Positions 18,863-28,669 of a stretch of DNA of 64,000 nt are shown piece by piece. The number at the start of each line of letters is the position of its first letter. Positions within the stretch are counted from its first letter, which is position 1. The position numbers and the translations under genes were made by a program. The notes under the pieces are model-generated. The model was not told where the DNA came from, made no database searches, and saw only the letters and a program-made list of their open reading frames with translations. The DNA is from an uncultured Curvibacter sp. (GTDB lineage Bacteria; Pseudomonadota; Gammaproteobacteria; Burkholderiales; Burkholderiaceae_C): NCBI GenBank assembly GCA_903828535.1, contig CAIKMN010000011.1, positions 1-64,000 on the forward strand, read 5' to 3'.

Positions 18863-20187
18863 TATGGCTGCTTACCCCTGCTTTCTGAGGCCCGCTGCAC
18901 AGCGGGTGCGTGCACCAAACGCCACAATCGCCAAGCGCCATACCAACCCACCAACGCCGACACCGAGCAAGCCCAGTACACGCTGGCCAAGCCAAACGCC
19001 GAGACCAACACGCCGCCAAGCGTGCCGCCCACGACACCTGTCAGTCCATAACCGACCAAGGTATAAATGGCCTGCCCTCGACCCCGCAAAGCCCCCGGGA
19101 AATAATGAGAAATCAGTGCCACGCAAGCCGTGTGATGGGCTGCAAACGTGATGCCATGCAAGCATTGCAGTAACAGCATCATCCACAAAGAAGTACCCGC
19201 CAAGGCGGTAAAGCCCATTCGAAAAAATGCCACGACAGACGCCAACATCAACCAGCCCGTCAAGCTGAAGCGGGGCAACCATCGGCCTTGGGTGAAGAAC
19301 CACGCGATCTCAACGACCACGGCCACAGCCCACAAAATACCGATCTGTGTTTTGCTGTAACCCAAGGCGTCGAGGTACAGCGAGAAAAAAACATACAAGC
19401 CCATGTGTGCCAAGACATGGAAAAACAAGGCGGCTAAAAACCACCGGACCTGGGGTTGGCGCAAGACGGAAGTCACCGACACCATGGTCACGGACCGCGT
19501 TGATGCGGCTGAGTTTGAGGCGTCCCGTTTTGCCCCCTCCGTTAAGGCACGCGTCGGGGCCTCAAGGGAATTCTGTGCTGAATTATCAGCGGGCGTTCGG
19601 CTGGGGGTTTCGTGTTCCAGCAAAGTAGGCAAGCACCAAGCCGCCAAAGTCAACAAGGCCAGCGAGGCAATGGCCCAGACCGGAAATGTCGCCATGCCTT
19701 GGCCTTGAAACCAAGCCCCAGCAAGAAAGACGCTGACCATGAAACCCACCGAGCCACACAAGCGGATGCGGCCATAGCGTTTGGCGTCAAACTGCCCGCC
19801 CTCGCTGACCAAATGGGCCATGGCGGCTTCGTTCATCGACATCATGCCGCTGGTGTGGCTAAACAAAAAAAGTAGAAGAAAAGAAACGCCCCAAGCGTCG
19901 CGGGCCCAAAACAAACCCACACACCACATCAACGCGGAAGAGGCACACCAGCGCAACCACTTCACCCGATTCCCCGAGCGGTCCGACAACAGCCCCCAAA
20001 GGTAGGGCGCAAAAACGCGGGTGACGGATTGCAAGGCGGTCAGCCAACCAATGCTGAGCACCGAAAAACCAATGGACTGCAACCACAAAGGCAGGTAAGA
20101 GCCGAACATGCCGGCATGCGCGTAATAAGTCGCGGACAAGGCCGCAAAGGCGAGCCAGTGGCGCCAATTCCTAGAGCCTCCTGTCAT
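18862..20187 (-). CDS. MFS transporter, 3-phenylpropionate-transporter-like
   Basis: A 441-residue major facilitator with about 12 hydrophobic helices and a Ser/Ala/Thr-rich central cytoplasmic loop (about 205-245) longer than usual. The N-terminus (ATYYAHAGMFGSYLPLWLQSIG) and the A-like motif GLLSDRSGNRVKWLR after helix 2 match the MFS_1-like/HcaT group. The true substrate is unknown; no aromatic-degradation genes are nearby. It lies 11 bases downstream of aroC on the same strand, so the two are probably co-transcribed. Confidence 0.82.
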   Translation of the reverse strand: MTGGSRNWRHWLAFAALSATYYAHAGMFGSYLPLWLQSIGFSVLSIGWLTALQSVTRVFAPYLWGLLSDRSGNRVKWLRWCASSALMWCVGLFWARDAWGVSFLLLFLFSHTSGMMSMNEAAMAHLVSEGGQFDAKRYGRIRLCGSVGFMVSVFLAGAWFQGQGMATFPVWAIASLALLTLAAWCLPTLLEHETPSRTPADNSAQNSLEAPTRALTEGAKRDASNSAASTRSVTMVSVTSVLRQPQVRWFLAALFFHVLAHMGLYVFFSLYLDALGYSKTQIGILWAVAVVVEIAWFFTQGRWLPRFSLTGWLMLASVVAFFRMGFTALAGTSLWMMLLLQCLHGITFAAHHTACVALISHYFPGALRGRGQAIYTLVGYGLTGVVGGTLGGVLVSAFGLASVYWACSVSALVGWYGAWRLWRLVHAPAVQRASESRGKQP

Positions 20188-20198
20188 GAAAACCGGGC

Positions 20199-21308
20199 TC
20201 AGGACGACAATGGCGAGGCGCTCGCTGCAATGGGCCCTGGCGTCACTTGCACATCACCGCACTGGGCGCGGTGACGCAAAGCATGGTCCATCACCACCAA
20301 GGCCAACAAGGCCTCGGCAATGGGCGTGGCGCGGATGCCCACGCAAGGATCATGACGCCCCTTGGTGACCACTTCAACCGATTGACCTGTGACATCGATC
20401 GACTCACGGGGGCTGACGATGGAGCTGGTCGGTTTGATGGCGATGCTCACCTCGACATCTTGGCCGGTGCTGATACCGCCCAAAATCCCGCCCGCGTTGT
20501 TCGAGCGGAAACCGTCCGGACTCAGGGAATCGCCGTGGGTGGTGCCGCGCTGCGCCACGCTCTTAAAACCAGCGCCAATCTCAACGCCTTTAACGGCATT
20601 GAGGCCCATCATGGCGTGGGCAATTTCGGCGTCAAGTCGGTCGTACAAAGGCTCGCCCAAGCCGACGGGCATGTGACTGGCGCTCACGCGAATGCGCGCC
20701 CCACAAGAATCGCCTGCTTTGCGCAAAGCGTCCATGTAATCTTCTAAATTTTGCACCTCTGGCGTGGGTGCGAAGAACGGGTTTTGCGAGACGAAGTCCC
20801 AGCCCTCGAACGGAATTTCGACTTCACCAATGGCGGTCATGCAACCCCGAAAAACCGTGCCGTATTGCTCCAGCAACCACTTACGGGCCACCGCGCCAGC
20901 GGCCACGGTGGGTGCCGTCAAACGGGCGGAAGATCGGCCACCGCCGCGGGGATCACGCAAACCATATTTGTGCCAATAAGCATAGTCGGCATGCCCAGGG
21001 CGAAAGCGCTGCGCAATGTCGCCGTAATCTTTGGAGCGCTGGTCGGTGTTGCGAATCAGCAAAGCAATCGGGGTGCCTGTGGTCAGGCCTTGATAAACCC
21101 CCGACAAAATTTCGACCTGGTCGGGCTCTTGGCGTTGCGTCACATGACGGCTGGTGCCGGGCCGACGACGGTCGAGTTCAAATTGAATGTCGGCCTCGCT
21201 CAAAGCCATGCCCGGCGGGCAACCATCAATCACGCAGCCAATGGCTGGACCATGGGATTCACCAAAATTGGTGACGCTAAAAAGTTTGCCTAAGGTGTTG
21301 CCGCTCAT
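20199..21308 (-). CDS. aroC: Chorismate synthase
   Basis: A 369-residue FMN-dependent enzyme that converts EPSP to chorismate, the last step of the shikimate pathway. The start [24 protein letters not shown] includes signature 1, and [21 protein letters not shown] and [21 protein letters not shown] are the other conserved blocks, with the catalytic His residues in ESHG and near GATPTHG-equivalent positions. Full length. It is divergent from the cobA/cysG-type gene, 53 bases away. Confidence 0.97.
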   Translation of the reverse strand: MSGNTLGKLFSVTNFGESHGPAIGCVIDGCPPGMALSEADIQFELDRRRPGTSRHVTQRQEPDQVEILSGVYQGLTTGTPIALLIRNTDQRSKDYGDIAQRFRPGHADYAYWHKYGLRDPRGGGRSSARLTAPTVAAGAVARKWLLEQYGTVFRGCMTAIGEVEIPFEGWDFVSQNPFFAPTPEVQNLEDYMDALRKAGDSCGARIRVSASHMPVGLGEPLYDRLDAEIAHAMMGLNAVKGVEIGAGFKSVAQRGTTHGDSLSPDGFRSNNAGGILGGISTGQDVEVSIAIKPTSSIVSPRESIDVTGQSVEVVTKGRHDPCVGIRATPIAEALLALVVMDHALRHRAQCGDVQVTPGPIAASASPLSS

Positions 21309-21361
21309 GCCCAGATTATCCCAGAGCCACAGCGGGTCCTGAGGCTGCCTAAAATTGCGCC

Positions 21362-22174
21362 ATGAATCTTGAAATCAAGCCGCCGGGAGCTGAGCCCATT
21401 GCGCTCTCTCCTTCAAGCCCAGTGCAAGCAATTGGGCACACCCTGCCGGTCGGCTTTGTGCATTTGGTCGGCGCTGGCCCAGGCCCCTTGGATTTGCTCA
21501 CGTTGCGGGCTGTTCGCTGCTTAGAGCAAGCCGAGGTGCTGATTTACGACCGGTTGGTCGATCCCGCTGTGCTGGAGACAGTTCCTGCCACTTGTTTGCG
21601 GATTTATGCGGGCAAGGCCAGTGGTCATCATCCACTGCCGCAAGCTGAAATCAACCGCCTCATGGTCGAGCAGGCAAGCCTTGGCAAGCGCGTGGTGCGC
21701 CTGAAAGGCGGAGACCCCAATGTGTTCGGGCGCGCTGCCGAAGAAACCGCGGCCCTCAACGAGGCGCACATTCCCTTTGACGTCGTCCCCGGTGTCACGG
21801 CGGCCAGCAGCAGCGCGGCCGCCGCTGGCTTTTCTTTAACGCACCGAGACCTGTCTCACAGCTGCGTCTTTTTGGCGGGTCACGGCGCCATCGGCCCCTT
21901 GGATTACGACTGGCCCGCCTTGGCAAAACCGCAACAAACGCGGGTGTTTTACATGGGGGTGGAACGGCTGAAATTGATTGGCGAAAAACTCATTGAACAC
22001 GGCCTGTCGCCAAACACACCGGCGGCGTTGATTTATGCCGCGCAGGGCGAGCAGCAAGAAGTCATCGCCTGCCCTTTGGACCACTTGATGGCCCTGAACC
22101 CCGGCTACCGCTCAACCCCGGGTTTGTTGGTGATCGGCGAGACCGTTCAACTCTCGCCAAACTTCAAGGCGTGA
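21362..22174 (+). CDS. cobA: Uroporphyrinogen-III C-methyltransferase
   Basis: A 270-residue SAM-dependent tetrapyrrole methylase (SUMT) that turns uroporphyrinogen III into precorrin-2, the branch to siroheme and cobalamin. [19 protein letters not shown] (about 31-49), [25 protein letters not shown] and [10 protein letters not shown] are its standard motifs. It is a stand-alone methylase domain with a 25-residue N-terminal extension, without the CysG oxidase/chelatase half. No adjacent cobalamin-synthesis genes are in the same transcript, so a siroheme role is as likely as a B12 role. Confidence 0.93.
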   Translation: MNLEIKPPGAEPIALSPSSPVQAIGHTLPVGFVHLVGAGPGPLDLLTLRAVRCLEQAEVLIYDRLVDPAVLETVPATCLRIYAGKASGHHPLPQAEINRLMVEQASLGKRVVRLKGGDPNVFGRAAEETAALNEAHIPFDVVPGVTAASSSAAAAGFSLTHRDLSHSCVFLAGHGAIGPLDYDWPALAKPQQTRVFYMGVERLKLIGEKLIEHGLSPNTPAALIYAAQGEQQEVIACPLDHLMALNPGYRSTPGLLVIGETVQLSPNFKA

Positions 22175-22211
22175 TGGCGAACGGGTCCTGACTCGCAAAA
22201 CCAGTTAAAAA

Positions 22212-22745
22212 TCAAAGATCCATTCGCTGCGCGATGGTGTCTTTCAAGACCCAACGGTGCCAAGCCGCCATCACCCCATGGGCTGCAGCCAAGGCCACGA
22301 GGACATTGGCCAGTAAGCCATGCAGATCGCCAGTGAGTTCTTGAAAGTCACGATCACCTGGCCGCATTTCTGGCCATTGAAACCAATCAAACACAGCGAC
22401 CCCATGGGCCCAGGCGGCCAAAACACCCAAGACCACCGTGAGAAGCGTCAACACATACAAAAGGTGGTGAACGCCTTTGCTCACTTTGCCGACCAAACCG
22501 TCTTGGGTCAAGGGCAATCGTGTGCCGCCGGAGAATCGCCATTGCAAGCGCAGTAGGATCACAACAGCCAACAAAAGCCCCGTCAAGACGTGCAAACTCA
22601 TGGCGACATCGGAGGGCTGACCGTCAGGCAAATAATCAAAGCTTTGCCCCACCAACCACATCCCAAAAATCAGCGCCGCGCTGAGCCAATGATAGGTAAC
22701 GGTTTTTCGGTCGTAATGAGCGGGAGACAAAGCGGTCTGAGACAT
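22212..22745 (-). CDS. Cytochrome b561 family protein
   Basis: A 177-residue inner-membrane protein with four hydrophobic helices and histidines placed as haem ligands: YHWLSAALIFG in helix 1, SLHVLTGLLL in helix 2, GVHHLLYVLTL in helix 3, and DLHGLLANVLVALAAAHGVMAAWHRWV in helix 4. This fits the CybB/YodB di-haem b561 group, which moves electrons between quinone and a partner. The partner (YceI-like or other) is not next to it. It is convergent with the cobA gene. Confidence 0.87.
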   Translation of the reverse strand: MSQTALSPAHYDRKTVTYHWLSAALIFGMWLVGQSFDYLPDGQPSDVAMSLHVLTGLLLAVVILLRLQWRFSGGTRLPLTQDGLVGKVSKGVHHLLYVLTLLTVVLGVLAAWAHGVAVFDWFQWPEMRPGDRDFQELTGDLHGLLANVLVALAAAHGVMAAWHRWVLKDTIAQRMDL

Positions 22746-22876
22746 GAAAATTCCTTATTCAAAACGACCCACAGGGTTCATCGATCTTGACGATCTTGAT
22801 AAAACCAATGGGATGGTTTTGTATGCCCATTAAGCCATGCCCGGAGGGAAGACGCCATCGTAGCCAATTTCGAAGC

Positions 22877-23446
22877 TTAATCTTCAATGCCCCTTTGAGC
22901 GGGGATGCCGGCCTCAAAGGCATGTTTGATCATTTTCATTTCGGTCACGGTGTCGGCCAATTCAATCAGCTCCGGAGGGCAATCCCGGCCTGTCAAGACG
23001 ACATGCACGGTGCGGGGGCGGTCGCGCAAGGTCTGCAGCACATCGTCCAAGGGCAACCAACCAAAAATCAAGGGGTAGGTGATTTCATCGAGCACCACCA
23101 AGAAAAACGCGCCCGACAAAATAGCGGCTCGGGCCTTTTGCCAACCGTCGCGGGCCAACTGCGCCGAGTGTTCCAAGTCTTTGCTGGTCCAGCTGAAACC
23201 GTCGCCCAACCCTTCGACGGGCACGCCTATTTTTTCAAACAAACGGTGCTCACCAAAACGCGCTGAAGGCACTTTCATGAACTGGTAAATTTTGACCGCT
23301 TTGCCTCGCCCGTGCGCCCGAATGGCCAGTCCAAAGGCCGCGGTGCTTTTGCCTTTACCGTCGCCCGTGTTGATGATGATCAGCCCACGGCGTTCGCCCT
23401 CGGGGTTCTCGTAGGGCTTCTCTTGTGGCGGGGTTTGGATTTCCAT
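22877..23446 (-). CDS. cobO: Cob(I)yrinic acid a,c-diamide adenosyltransferase (BtuR/CobO)
   Basis: A 189-residue CobA/CobO/BtuR-type enzyme that attaches the 5'-deoxyadenosyl group to cob(I)alamin or corrinoids. A P-loop-like motif [12 protein letters not shown] lies at about 28-39; [15 protein letters not shown] and VVLTGRDCP are family blocks. It is the last gene of the btuB-F-C-D-cobO series on this strand, 81 bases after btuD, so imported corrinoid is adenosylated by the same regulon. A weak hairpin (AAAACCA / TGGTTTT, near 22803-22820) may end the transcript. Confidence 0.94.
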   Translation of the reverse strand: MEIQTPPQEKPYENPEGERRGLIIINTGDGKGKSTAAFGLAIRAHGRGKAVKIYQFMKVPSARFGEHRLFEKIGVPVEGLGDGFSWTSKDLEHSAQLARDGWQKARAAILSGAFFLVVLDEITYPLIFGWLPLDDVLQTLRDRPRTVHVVLTGRDCPPELIELADTVTEMKMIKHAFEAGIPAQRGIED

Positions 23447-23527
23447 GACAACCTGAATGTGACTGAAATTGAAAGAACTTGACTGAATTATTGAGACTGG
23501 CTGGGCTCAATATTGAATGACTATTGA

Positions 23528-24319
23528 CTAAGGCTTCGCCAAGGTCACCCATTGTCCCTGAACCGACCGCACTTGAATGCGGTTCTCAAACACAGCCTCT
23601 AAAGCCAAGTGGGTTTTCGGTTCAGCGGTCTGGCCTTGGTGAACCACGCGCCCTTCCTTCATCACGACCAGCTCATCGGCGCACAAGGCCATGGGAATTT
23701 CGTGCAACACGCTGACCACGGTGCGCCCCTGGGCAACCAGAGACCTCACCAAATGAAGCCAATCCATTTGATGCGGCGGGTCGAGGTTGGCCAAAGGTTC
23801 ATCCATCAGCAACACAGCCGCTTGGACGGCCAAGGCCCGCGCCAACAAGACCCTCTGACGTTCGCCAGCGCTGAGTTGGCCCAAGGCCCGCTCACGCCAG
23901 TCCCAAGCCTGAGTGGCTCGCAGGGCTTGCGCCACTTCGGCTCTGTCTTGATCACTTTCAGGTGAAAGCCAACCCTGATGCGGCAAACGCCCCAGCATGA
24001 CGACGTCCCAAACCCTCAAGTCAGGAGCGCCTTCTTGGTTTTGTCCCAACCAAGCCAAATGCGAGGCACGCGACTGGGTCGTCCACGTCGCCAAAGGGCG
24101 GCCGTCCCAATGCAGGCTGCCTTGGAATGGCAAGAGGCCCGCCAGACATTTCAGAAGCGTCGACTTACCGGCCCCGTTGGGGCCCACCACGCTGGTCCAA
24201 CGGGCAGCCGGAACGTTCAGCGAAACCGAGTGCAGCACCCCATTCTGAGCGGCCTTTGGGCCCAAGTGCACGCTGACGCTTTGGGCCTGAAGGGCGTCCT
24301 TCAGCGGCTTTGGGCTCAT
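23528..24319 (-). CDS. btuD: Vitamin B12 ABC transporter ATPase
   Basis: A 263-residue ABC ATPase of the FecE/BtuD class. Walker A VVGPNGAGKST is at about 44-54, the signature LSAGERQRVLLARAL lies near 150, and Walker B VLLMDEPLANLDP follows. I start at ATG 24319, which overlaps the btuC stop by 4 bases (ATGA); a longer upstream frame to 24619 only covers btuC in another frame. It forms the BtuCDF importer with the two genes upstream. Confidence 0.93.
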   Translation of the reverse strand: MSPKPLKDALQAQSVSVHLGPKAAQNGVLHSVSLNVPAARWTSVVGPNGAGKSTLLKCLAGLLPFQGSLHWDGRPLATWTTQSRASHLAWLGQNQEGAPDLRVWDVVMLGRLPHQGWLSPESDQDRAEVAQALRATQAWDWRERALGQLSAGERQRVLLARALAVQAAVLLMDEPLANLDPPHQMDWLHLVRSLVAQGRTVVSVLHEIPMALCADELVVMKEGRVVHQGQTAEPKTHLALEAVFENRIQVRSVQGQWVTLAKP

Positions 24320-25353
24320 GAACCTGTCTCCAGACGCATGGCGCCTTGGTGCATCAACCACAGCAAATAGAGCCCCCCGAGAACGGCCGTCAAAATGCCC
24401 ACAGGCAACTCTTGTGGCGCGATCAAACCCCGCGCCAAGATGTCTGCTGCCAGCAACAAAATGCCGCCCGCCAAACTGGACAGCACCAGACCCAGGCGGT
24501 GGGTGGTTTTGACCAAAGCGCGCACCAAGTGCGGCGCCGCCAGACCCACAAAAGCAATCAGTCCTGTTTGTGAAACGGCGGTCGCGGTGCACAAAGCCAA
24601 CACCGCCAATAAGGTCCAACGCAGGGGCACCACGGGCAGCCCCAGACTCAAGGCGGTGTCATCCCCCAAACTCAGGCCATCCAAAAATTTGGACAACAAA
24701 GCCGCGACAGCGATGCAGGGGAGCCAAACGCCCAACATCATCCAAGCGGCGCTCCAGCCTACAAAGGCCGTCGAGCCCAAAATGAACGCTTGCAGCGTTT
24801 GCAACGATTCGGGCGCGACCCATAAAACACCTTGTGTGGCAGCGCCCAGCACCACCCCCACCACCACACCGGACAAGAGCAAACGCAGCGTTTGAGCCAC
24901 CCCGCGCGACAACACCAAGGTCAACCAAACGGCGCCGAGAGCGCCAATAAAGGCGGCCCCCGTCAAACCCAAGTGAAACCAGAAATGCGCTTGACGAACA
25001 CCCACCGCGGCCAAAGCCAAGGCCACGCCCAAGGACGCACCGGAGGCGCTGCCCAACAAATACGGGTCCGCCAACGGGTTGCGAAACAAGCCCTGAGCCA
25101 AAGCGCCGGCCAAGCCCAGCAAAGCGCCCGCGGCCCAAGCGCCCAAGGTTCGTGGCAACCGAATTTCCCAAACAATGCGGGGGTCGACCCGCCCTGTTTC
25201 AAACCCAGCACTGCCGACACAAAGCCCGATGAGCACCAAGCCAACGACCAAACAAAGTCCGATCAACAACCACCGCCACCCAAGCAACTTGGGTTCAGAA
25301 GTGCCACCAAGCCACCTCTGCCAAAGGGAAAACTTAATGAAGGAAACCTTCAT
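24316..25353 (-). CDS. btuC: Vitamin B12 ABC transporter permease
   Basis: A 345-residue FecCD/BtuC-type permease with about ten transmembrane helices. RNPLADPYLLGSASGASLG and the FVGLAAPHLVRALV segment (the ATPase-contact L-loop region) are hallmark motifs. ATG 25353 overlaps the btuF TGA (ATGA) and has GGAGGC-like bases just upstream; the in-frame extension to 25464 would cover the btuF 3' end. Normal length. Confidence 0.93.
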   Translation of the reverse strand: MKVSFIKFSLWQRWLGGTSEPKLLGWRWLLIGLCLVVGLVLIGLCVGSAGFETGRVDPRIVWEIRLPRTLGAWAAGALLGLAGALAQGLFRNPLADPYLLGSASGASLGVALALAAVGVRQAHFWFHLGLTGAAFIGALGAVWLTLVLSRGVAQTLRLLLSGVVVGVVLGAATQGVLWVAPESLQTLQAFILGSTAFVGWSAAWMMLGVWLPCIAVAALLSKFLDGLSLGDDTALSLGLPVVPLRWTLLAVLALCTATAVSQTGLIAFVGLAAPHLVRALVKTTHRLGLVLSSLAGGILLLAADILARGLIAPQELPVGILTAVLGGLYLLWLMHQGAMRLETGS

Positions 25354-26237
25354 GAAGGAGGCCTCTCCAAGCGGATCCAGCAATCCACAATCAAGCGCGC
25401 CGCTTCGGCTCTGCGGGGACTCGGGCGCACCAGCACATCGGCTTGCGCGGGCGTGAAGGCGCAAACCCGCTGTTCACGCAATGCCCGCAACATCGACCAT
25501 CCAGGGCGTTGTCGCAAGGCATCGACGCTGCCCTCGCCCACCAAAATCAGGTCGGGGTTGGCGCGAACCACAAACTCGGGGTTTAATTTTGGAAATGGCC
25601 CCCACTGGGCGGGCACAATATTTTTGAAACCCAAGAGGGCCAAGTTCTGCCCCATGAACGAGGCCTCGCTGGCGGCATAAGGCCCAGGGCTGACTTCAAA
25701 ATAAACCCGCTGGCCTTTGGCAGAAGCGGGCATGGCGTTCGCGACCGCCGCCACTTCAACTTCCATGGATTGCCAAACAGCAGGGGCGTTGTTGACTTGG
25801 AGCAATTGACCCAAGGTGAGCCACACGCGCTTCAAATCGGCTTCGGTTTTGGGCTCCAAGACCAACACCTTCACGCCCAAGTTGGTCAATTGATCGACCC
25901 CGCTGCCCGACCTGGCCATCAAGACCACATCAGGCCGCAGCGCCACCACGGCCTCTATGCTGGGGTCCATGCCGCCGCCGAGTTTAGGCAGACGCTGAAC
26001 CGCAGCGGGGAAGTTGGAATACCGATCCACGCCCACCAATCGCTGGCATTCACCCAAGGCACAAACCGTTTCGGTGAGAGACGGTAAGAGGCTGACGATG
26101 CGTTGTGGGACACGTTCGAACGACAAAATTCCGCCTCTGTCGTCGGTGACGCTCAAGGCCATGGCCTCGGCAGGAAGCCACCAAGACAGGCACAAAAGAC
26201 ATGCCCCCAGCCAGTGGCATTTCACCTGGGTGACCAC
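25350..26237 (-). CDS. btuF: Periplasmic cobalamin-binding protein
   Basis: A 295-residue helical-backbone-type solute receptor for BtuCD. The signal peptide ends near PAEAMA (about residue 26). RIVSLLPSLTETVCALG, LPKLGGGMDPSIEAVVALRPDVVL and the WGPFPKLNPEFVVRANPDLILVG block are typical of BtuF/FepB-like receptors. The GTG at 26237 overlaps btuB by 16 bases; a second GTG at 26225 gives a GTGA 4-base overlap like those elsewhere in this operon and may be the true start. Confidence 0.92.
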   Translation of the reverse strand: MVTQVKCHWLGACLLCLSWWLPAEAMALSVTDDRGGILSFERVPQRIVSLLPSLTETVCALGECQRLVGVDRYSNFPAAVQRLPKLGGGMDPSIEAVVALRPDVVLMARSGSGVDQLTNLGVKVLVLEPKTEADLKRVWLTLGQLLQVNNAPAVWQSMEVEVAAVANAMPASAKGQRVYFEVSPGPYAASEASFMGQNLALLGFKNIVPAQWGPFPKLNPEFVVRANPDLILVGEGSVDALRQRPGWSMLRALREQRVCAFTPAQADVLVRPSPRRAEAARLIVDCWIRLERPPS

Positions 26238-28075
26238 TTCAAGCCCACATAAAAAGAGCGACCCGGTGTGGCATAGGTGGAGGCCAATTCGTATTTTTTA
26301 TCGGTCAAATTGTCGACCCTTGCCAACCACTGCCAATCGGGCGTCAAAGGCTTGCTGGCATAGACGTTGAACAAGGTGAAGCCCCCCAAGGCTTGGGAAT
26401 TGGCCGCGTCATCGAAGCGACGACCTGAGGCTTGGCTTTCGCCCCCCAATGTCCACGCATCCCACTGCGTATCGGCGCCCAAAACACCATGAACTTTGGC
26501 CCTTCTCGGCAATGCCTTACCCGTGGCAAGGTCTTTGGGATTTTGCAAATCCAATGAGGCATGGGTGTTGAACATGCCCAAGCGATCCTGTGCCGAAACG
26601 GTCACCCCCTCCAACAAAGCGCGCCCCACGTTGGCATAACAACCATAAGCAGATTGGCAGGCGCCGGGGTCTCCAAAGTTGATCAGGTTGGTTACCCTGT
26701 TTCGGTAAGCCACCACCCCCAACATCGCACTTTGTTTTTCGTATTGGAGACTGATCTCGGCGTTTTGATTGGTCTGCGGTGCCAAGGTCGGGACGCCATA
26801 CAAAGCATATTGCTCATACAGCGTGGGGCTTCTAAAACCTGTGGCCGCAGAAAGGGCCGCTCGCCAATGCGTTGCAAAGCCAAAGCCATAAGCCGCGCTG
26901 GCGGTGTTGTGCCCGCCCGTCACGCTGTTTTGGTCGTGCCTTGCGTTGAGTTGCAAACGGTGCTGTCCCCAATGGGTGCCATAACCCAAGGCCATGCCCT
27001 GGGTGGTTCGGACCCCTGAACCAGCAATCGGGTCGTAGGACGAGGAAGAAATGAGTTTGTCCTCACGACCATCCAAGGTCAGTGTGATTTGGTGGGGCCC
27101 CACGTGCCAGTCGTTCAGCCATAAATAGCTTCTCAAATCGGTTTCATAGGCGCCGTAAGCCGAGTAGATGGCGTTGCGGGTCTCGCTCAAACTGACCTGC
27201 GTTTTGTAAACGGGATTCCAATTCGAGAGCCAACTCAAACCGGCGGTTCGTACTTGGTAGTCGAGCAGCTGCTTGGGGTCGCCATAACCGTCGTTGTAAG
27301 CCGAGTGGAGGTTGTTGGCCCACCAAGTGGCTTCCACCCTTTGGTCTGGATTGATCTGGAACCCGAGTCGGGCGTGACCCGAGTCCGATTGGTAGCCGTC
27401 ATTTTGAGCAGGCGGCGAGGATGGTATTTGATTGAAGCCCCTGCTGCGCTCGTGATTGGCATTCAAGGCGTAATCAAAGGCCCCGCTGGCGCCGCTGATA
27501 CCGGCTTGTTCTTTGAACGTGCCATAGCTGCCCATGCCCACTGCCACCTCTGGATGAGCGGGGCCTTGGCCGATTTTTGAAAAAATCTGAACCACGCCGC
27601 CCATGGCATCAGAACCATAAACCGCTGCTGCAGGGCCCCGCAGAACCTCGATGTGGTCAATCATCCCCAAAGGAATGGCCTCCCAGTTGACGCCGCCTTG
27701 TAGGTTTTGTGAATCCAAACGAACGCCGTCGAGGAAAACAGCCGTGAATTCATTGTTGCTGCCTCGAATAAATAGACTGGTTGCGGCCCCAGGACCACCA
27801 GTTCGCGACATTTCAACACCGGCGACTCGGCCCAAGACATCCCCCAAACCCACCGCACCGCTGCGGGCCAAGGTGTCATGGTCAATGACGGTGACGTCGG
27901 CCAAAGTGTCGTTCAAAGCCTGCGGGGTGCGGGTGGCTGACACCACGATGGGGGACGGTGAAATAGGAACCGATTGGCTGCTTTCATCGGCATGGGCAGA
28001 CGCGATCAAAGCCACCCACACAAAGAGGCTCAAAGGCCCAAGGGCATTGCGGCGCGGGGCCGATGGATTTTTCAT
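26222..28075 (-). CDS. btuB: TonB-dependent vitamin B12 receptor
   Basis: A 617-residue outer-membrane receptor. I start at ATG 28075 (MKNPSAPRR), which gives a signal peptide ending near SAHA; the open frame continues upstream to 28258, but that part runs through the riboswitch. A TonB-box-like segment (SPIVVSATRTP) precedes the plug (about 45-160, with VLGRVAGVEMSRTGGPGAATSLFIRGSNN and LDGVRL). A 22-strand barrel follows, ending YVGLKWSPR with the expected aromatic/hydrophobic C-terminus. It heads the B12 operon and lies directly behind a cobalamin riboswitch, which supports the substrate. Confidence 0.94.
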   Translation of the reverse strand: MKNPSAPRRNALGPLSLFVWVALIASAHADESSQSVPISPSPIVVSATRTPQALNDTLADVTVIDHDTLARSGAVGLGDVLGRVAGVEMSRTGGPGAATSLFIRGSNNEFTAVFLDGVRLDSQNLQGGVNWEAIPLGMIDHIEVLRGPAAAVYGSDAMGGVVQIFSKIGQGPAHPEVAVGMGSYGTFKEQAGISGASGAFDYALNANHERSRGFNQIPSSPPAQNDGYQSDSGHARLGFQINPDQRVEATWWANNLHSAYNDGYGDPKQLLDYQVRTAGLSWLSNWNPVYKTQVSLSETRNAIYSAYGAYETDLRSYLWLNDWHVGPHQITLTLDGREDKLISSSSYDPIAGSGVRTTQGMALGYGTHWGQHRLQLNARHDQNSVTGGHNTASAAYGFGFATHWRAALSAATGFRSPTLYEQYALYGVPTLAPQTNQNAEISLQYEKQSAMLGVVAYRNRVTNLINFGDPGACQSAYGCYANVGRALLEGVTVSAQDRLGMFNTHASLDLQNPKDLATGKALPRRAKVHGVLGADTQWDAWTLGGESQASGRRFDDAANSQALGGFTLFNVYASKPLTPDWQWLARVDNLTDKKYELASTYATPGRSFYVGLKWSPR

Positions 28076-28162
28076 GAAACAAGAACCACTGAATGAATCC
28101 CTGCCGGCCTCCCCGCCAGCGTGGACATCACAGTGCCCGCTTTTCACGGTGGGCACCACCTT

Positions 28163-28350
28163 GTTGGCCGGTATCCGGGCTGGCGGTGCAAACTTTGTCG
28201 CCTTCCCAGTTGCTTGTTCAGGGCATCCAGTGGCTGTGTTGACAAAGCCGGAATCCAAAAGATTCGACCGCTTGACCGTTGCGGGGGCAGCGCAGGTTGG
28301 GCCTCGGAAAAGGCTGCCTGCTTCCCGTTGAACTGTGCTTTGCGAACCAA
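28163..28350 (-). ncRNA. Cobalamin (AdoCbl) riboswitch
   Basis: On the minus strand the leader shows the conserved order: GGGAAGCAGG, then GCTGCCCCCGCAACGGT, an ACAGCCACTGGATGCCC region, a GGGAAGGCGAC block, and the B12 box CCAGCCCGGATACCGGCC (about 28166-28183). It precedes btuB and the whole btuFCD-cobO operon, so B12 represses its own uptake. Downstream GC-rich pairing near 28130-28160 may be the expression platform. It falls in the 360-base gap between btuB and the zapB-like gene. Confidence 0.92.
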
Positions 28351-28372
28351 AACACGAGCACCAACAGAGGAG

Positions 28373-28406
28373 ATTGTAAGGTTTTAGCTGACGGACGGCC
28401 TACAAT
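28373..28406. promoter_or_regulatory. Possible divergent promoter pair
   Basis: A TACAAT -10-like box occurs on each strand (minus at 28378-28373 towards the B12 riboswitch; plus at 28401-28406 towards the zapB-like gene). No strong -35 boxes are visible, so this is tentative. Confidence 0.3.
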
Positions 28407-28435
28407 GGCCCCCTGCACTCTCACAACGTCTCTTC

Positions 28436-28669
28436 ATGGCCCTGCCCGAAGCACCCCACTTGGATCAAATCGCCGACCGCGTTGAGCGATTGTTGCTCAG
28501 GCACGCGGAGTTGCAGCGGACCAATGCCTTGTTGAGCCAACAAGTCACCGCCCTGGAGCGCGAGCGTGACAGCCTGAAGTCGCGTTTGAATGCGGCCCGT
28601 TCAAGGGTCGACGCATTGTTGGAGCGACTGCCCACCGCCGACTTGAATACCCCGCATGAAACAAATTGA
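28436..28669 (+). CDS. ZapB-like coiled-coil protein (TIGR02449-type)
   Basis: A 77-residue, almost wholly coiled-coil protein (heptads of Leu from about 8 to 65: VERLLLRHAELQRTNALLSQQ and so on). It overlaps the start of zapA by 14 bases. Small ZapB-like coiled coils encoded directly before zapA are usual in betaproteobacteria and are thought to act in the divisome near FtsZ, but no conserved catalytic feature exists to prove it. ATG 28436 is the only sensible start. Confidence 0.75.
   Translation: MALPEAPHLDQIADRVERLLLRHAELQRTNALLSQQVTALERERDSLKSRLNAARSRVDALLERLPTADLNTPHETN

Noticed and set aside
22782-22799. Tandem 9-mer CGATCTTGA x2 upstream of the cytochrome b561 gene
   Set aside because: Only two short copies; too little to support an operator or repeat element.
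28076-28258. N-terminal extension of BtuB
   Set aside because: This open stretch reads through the cobalamin riboswitch and would place the signal peptide internally; the start at 28075 is right.
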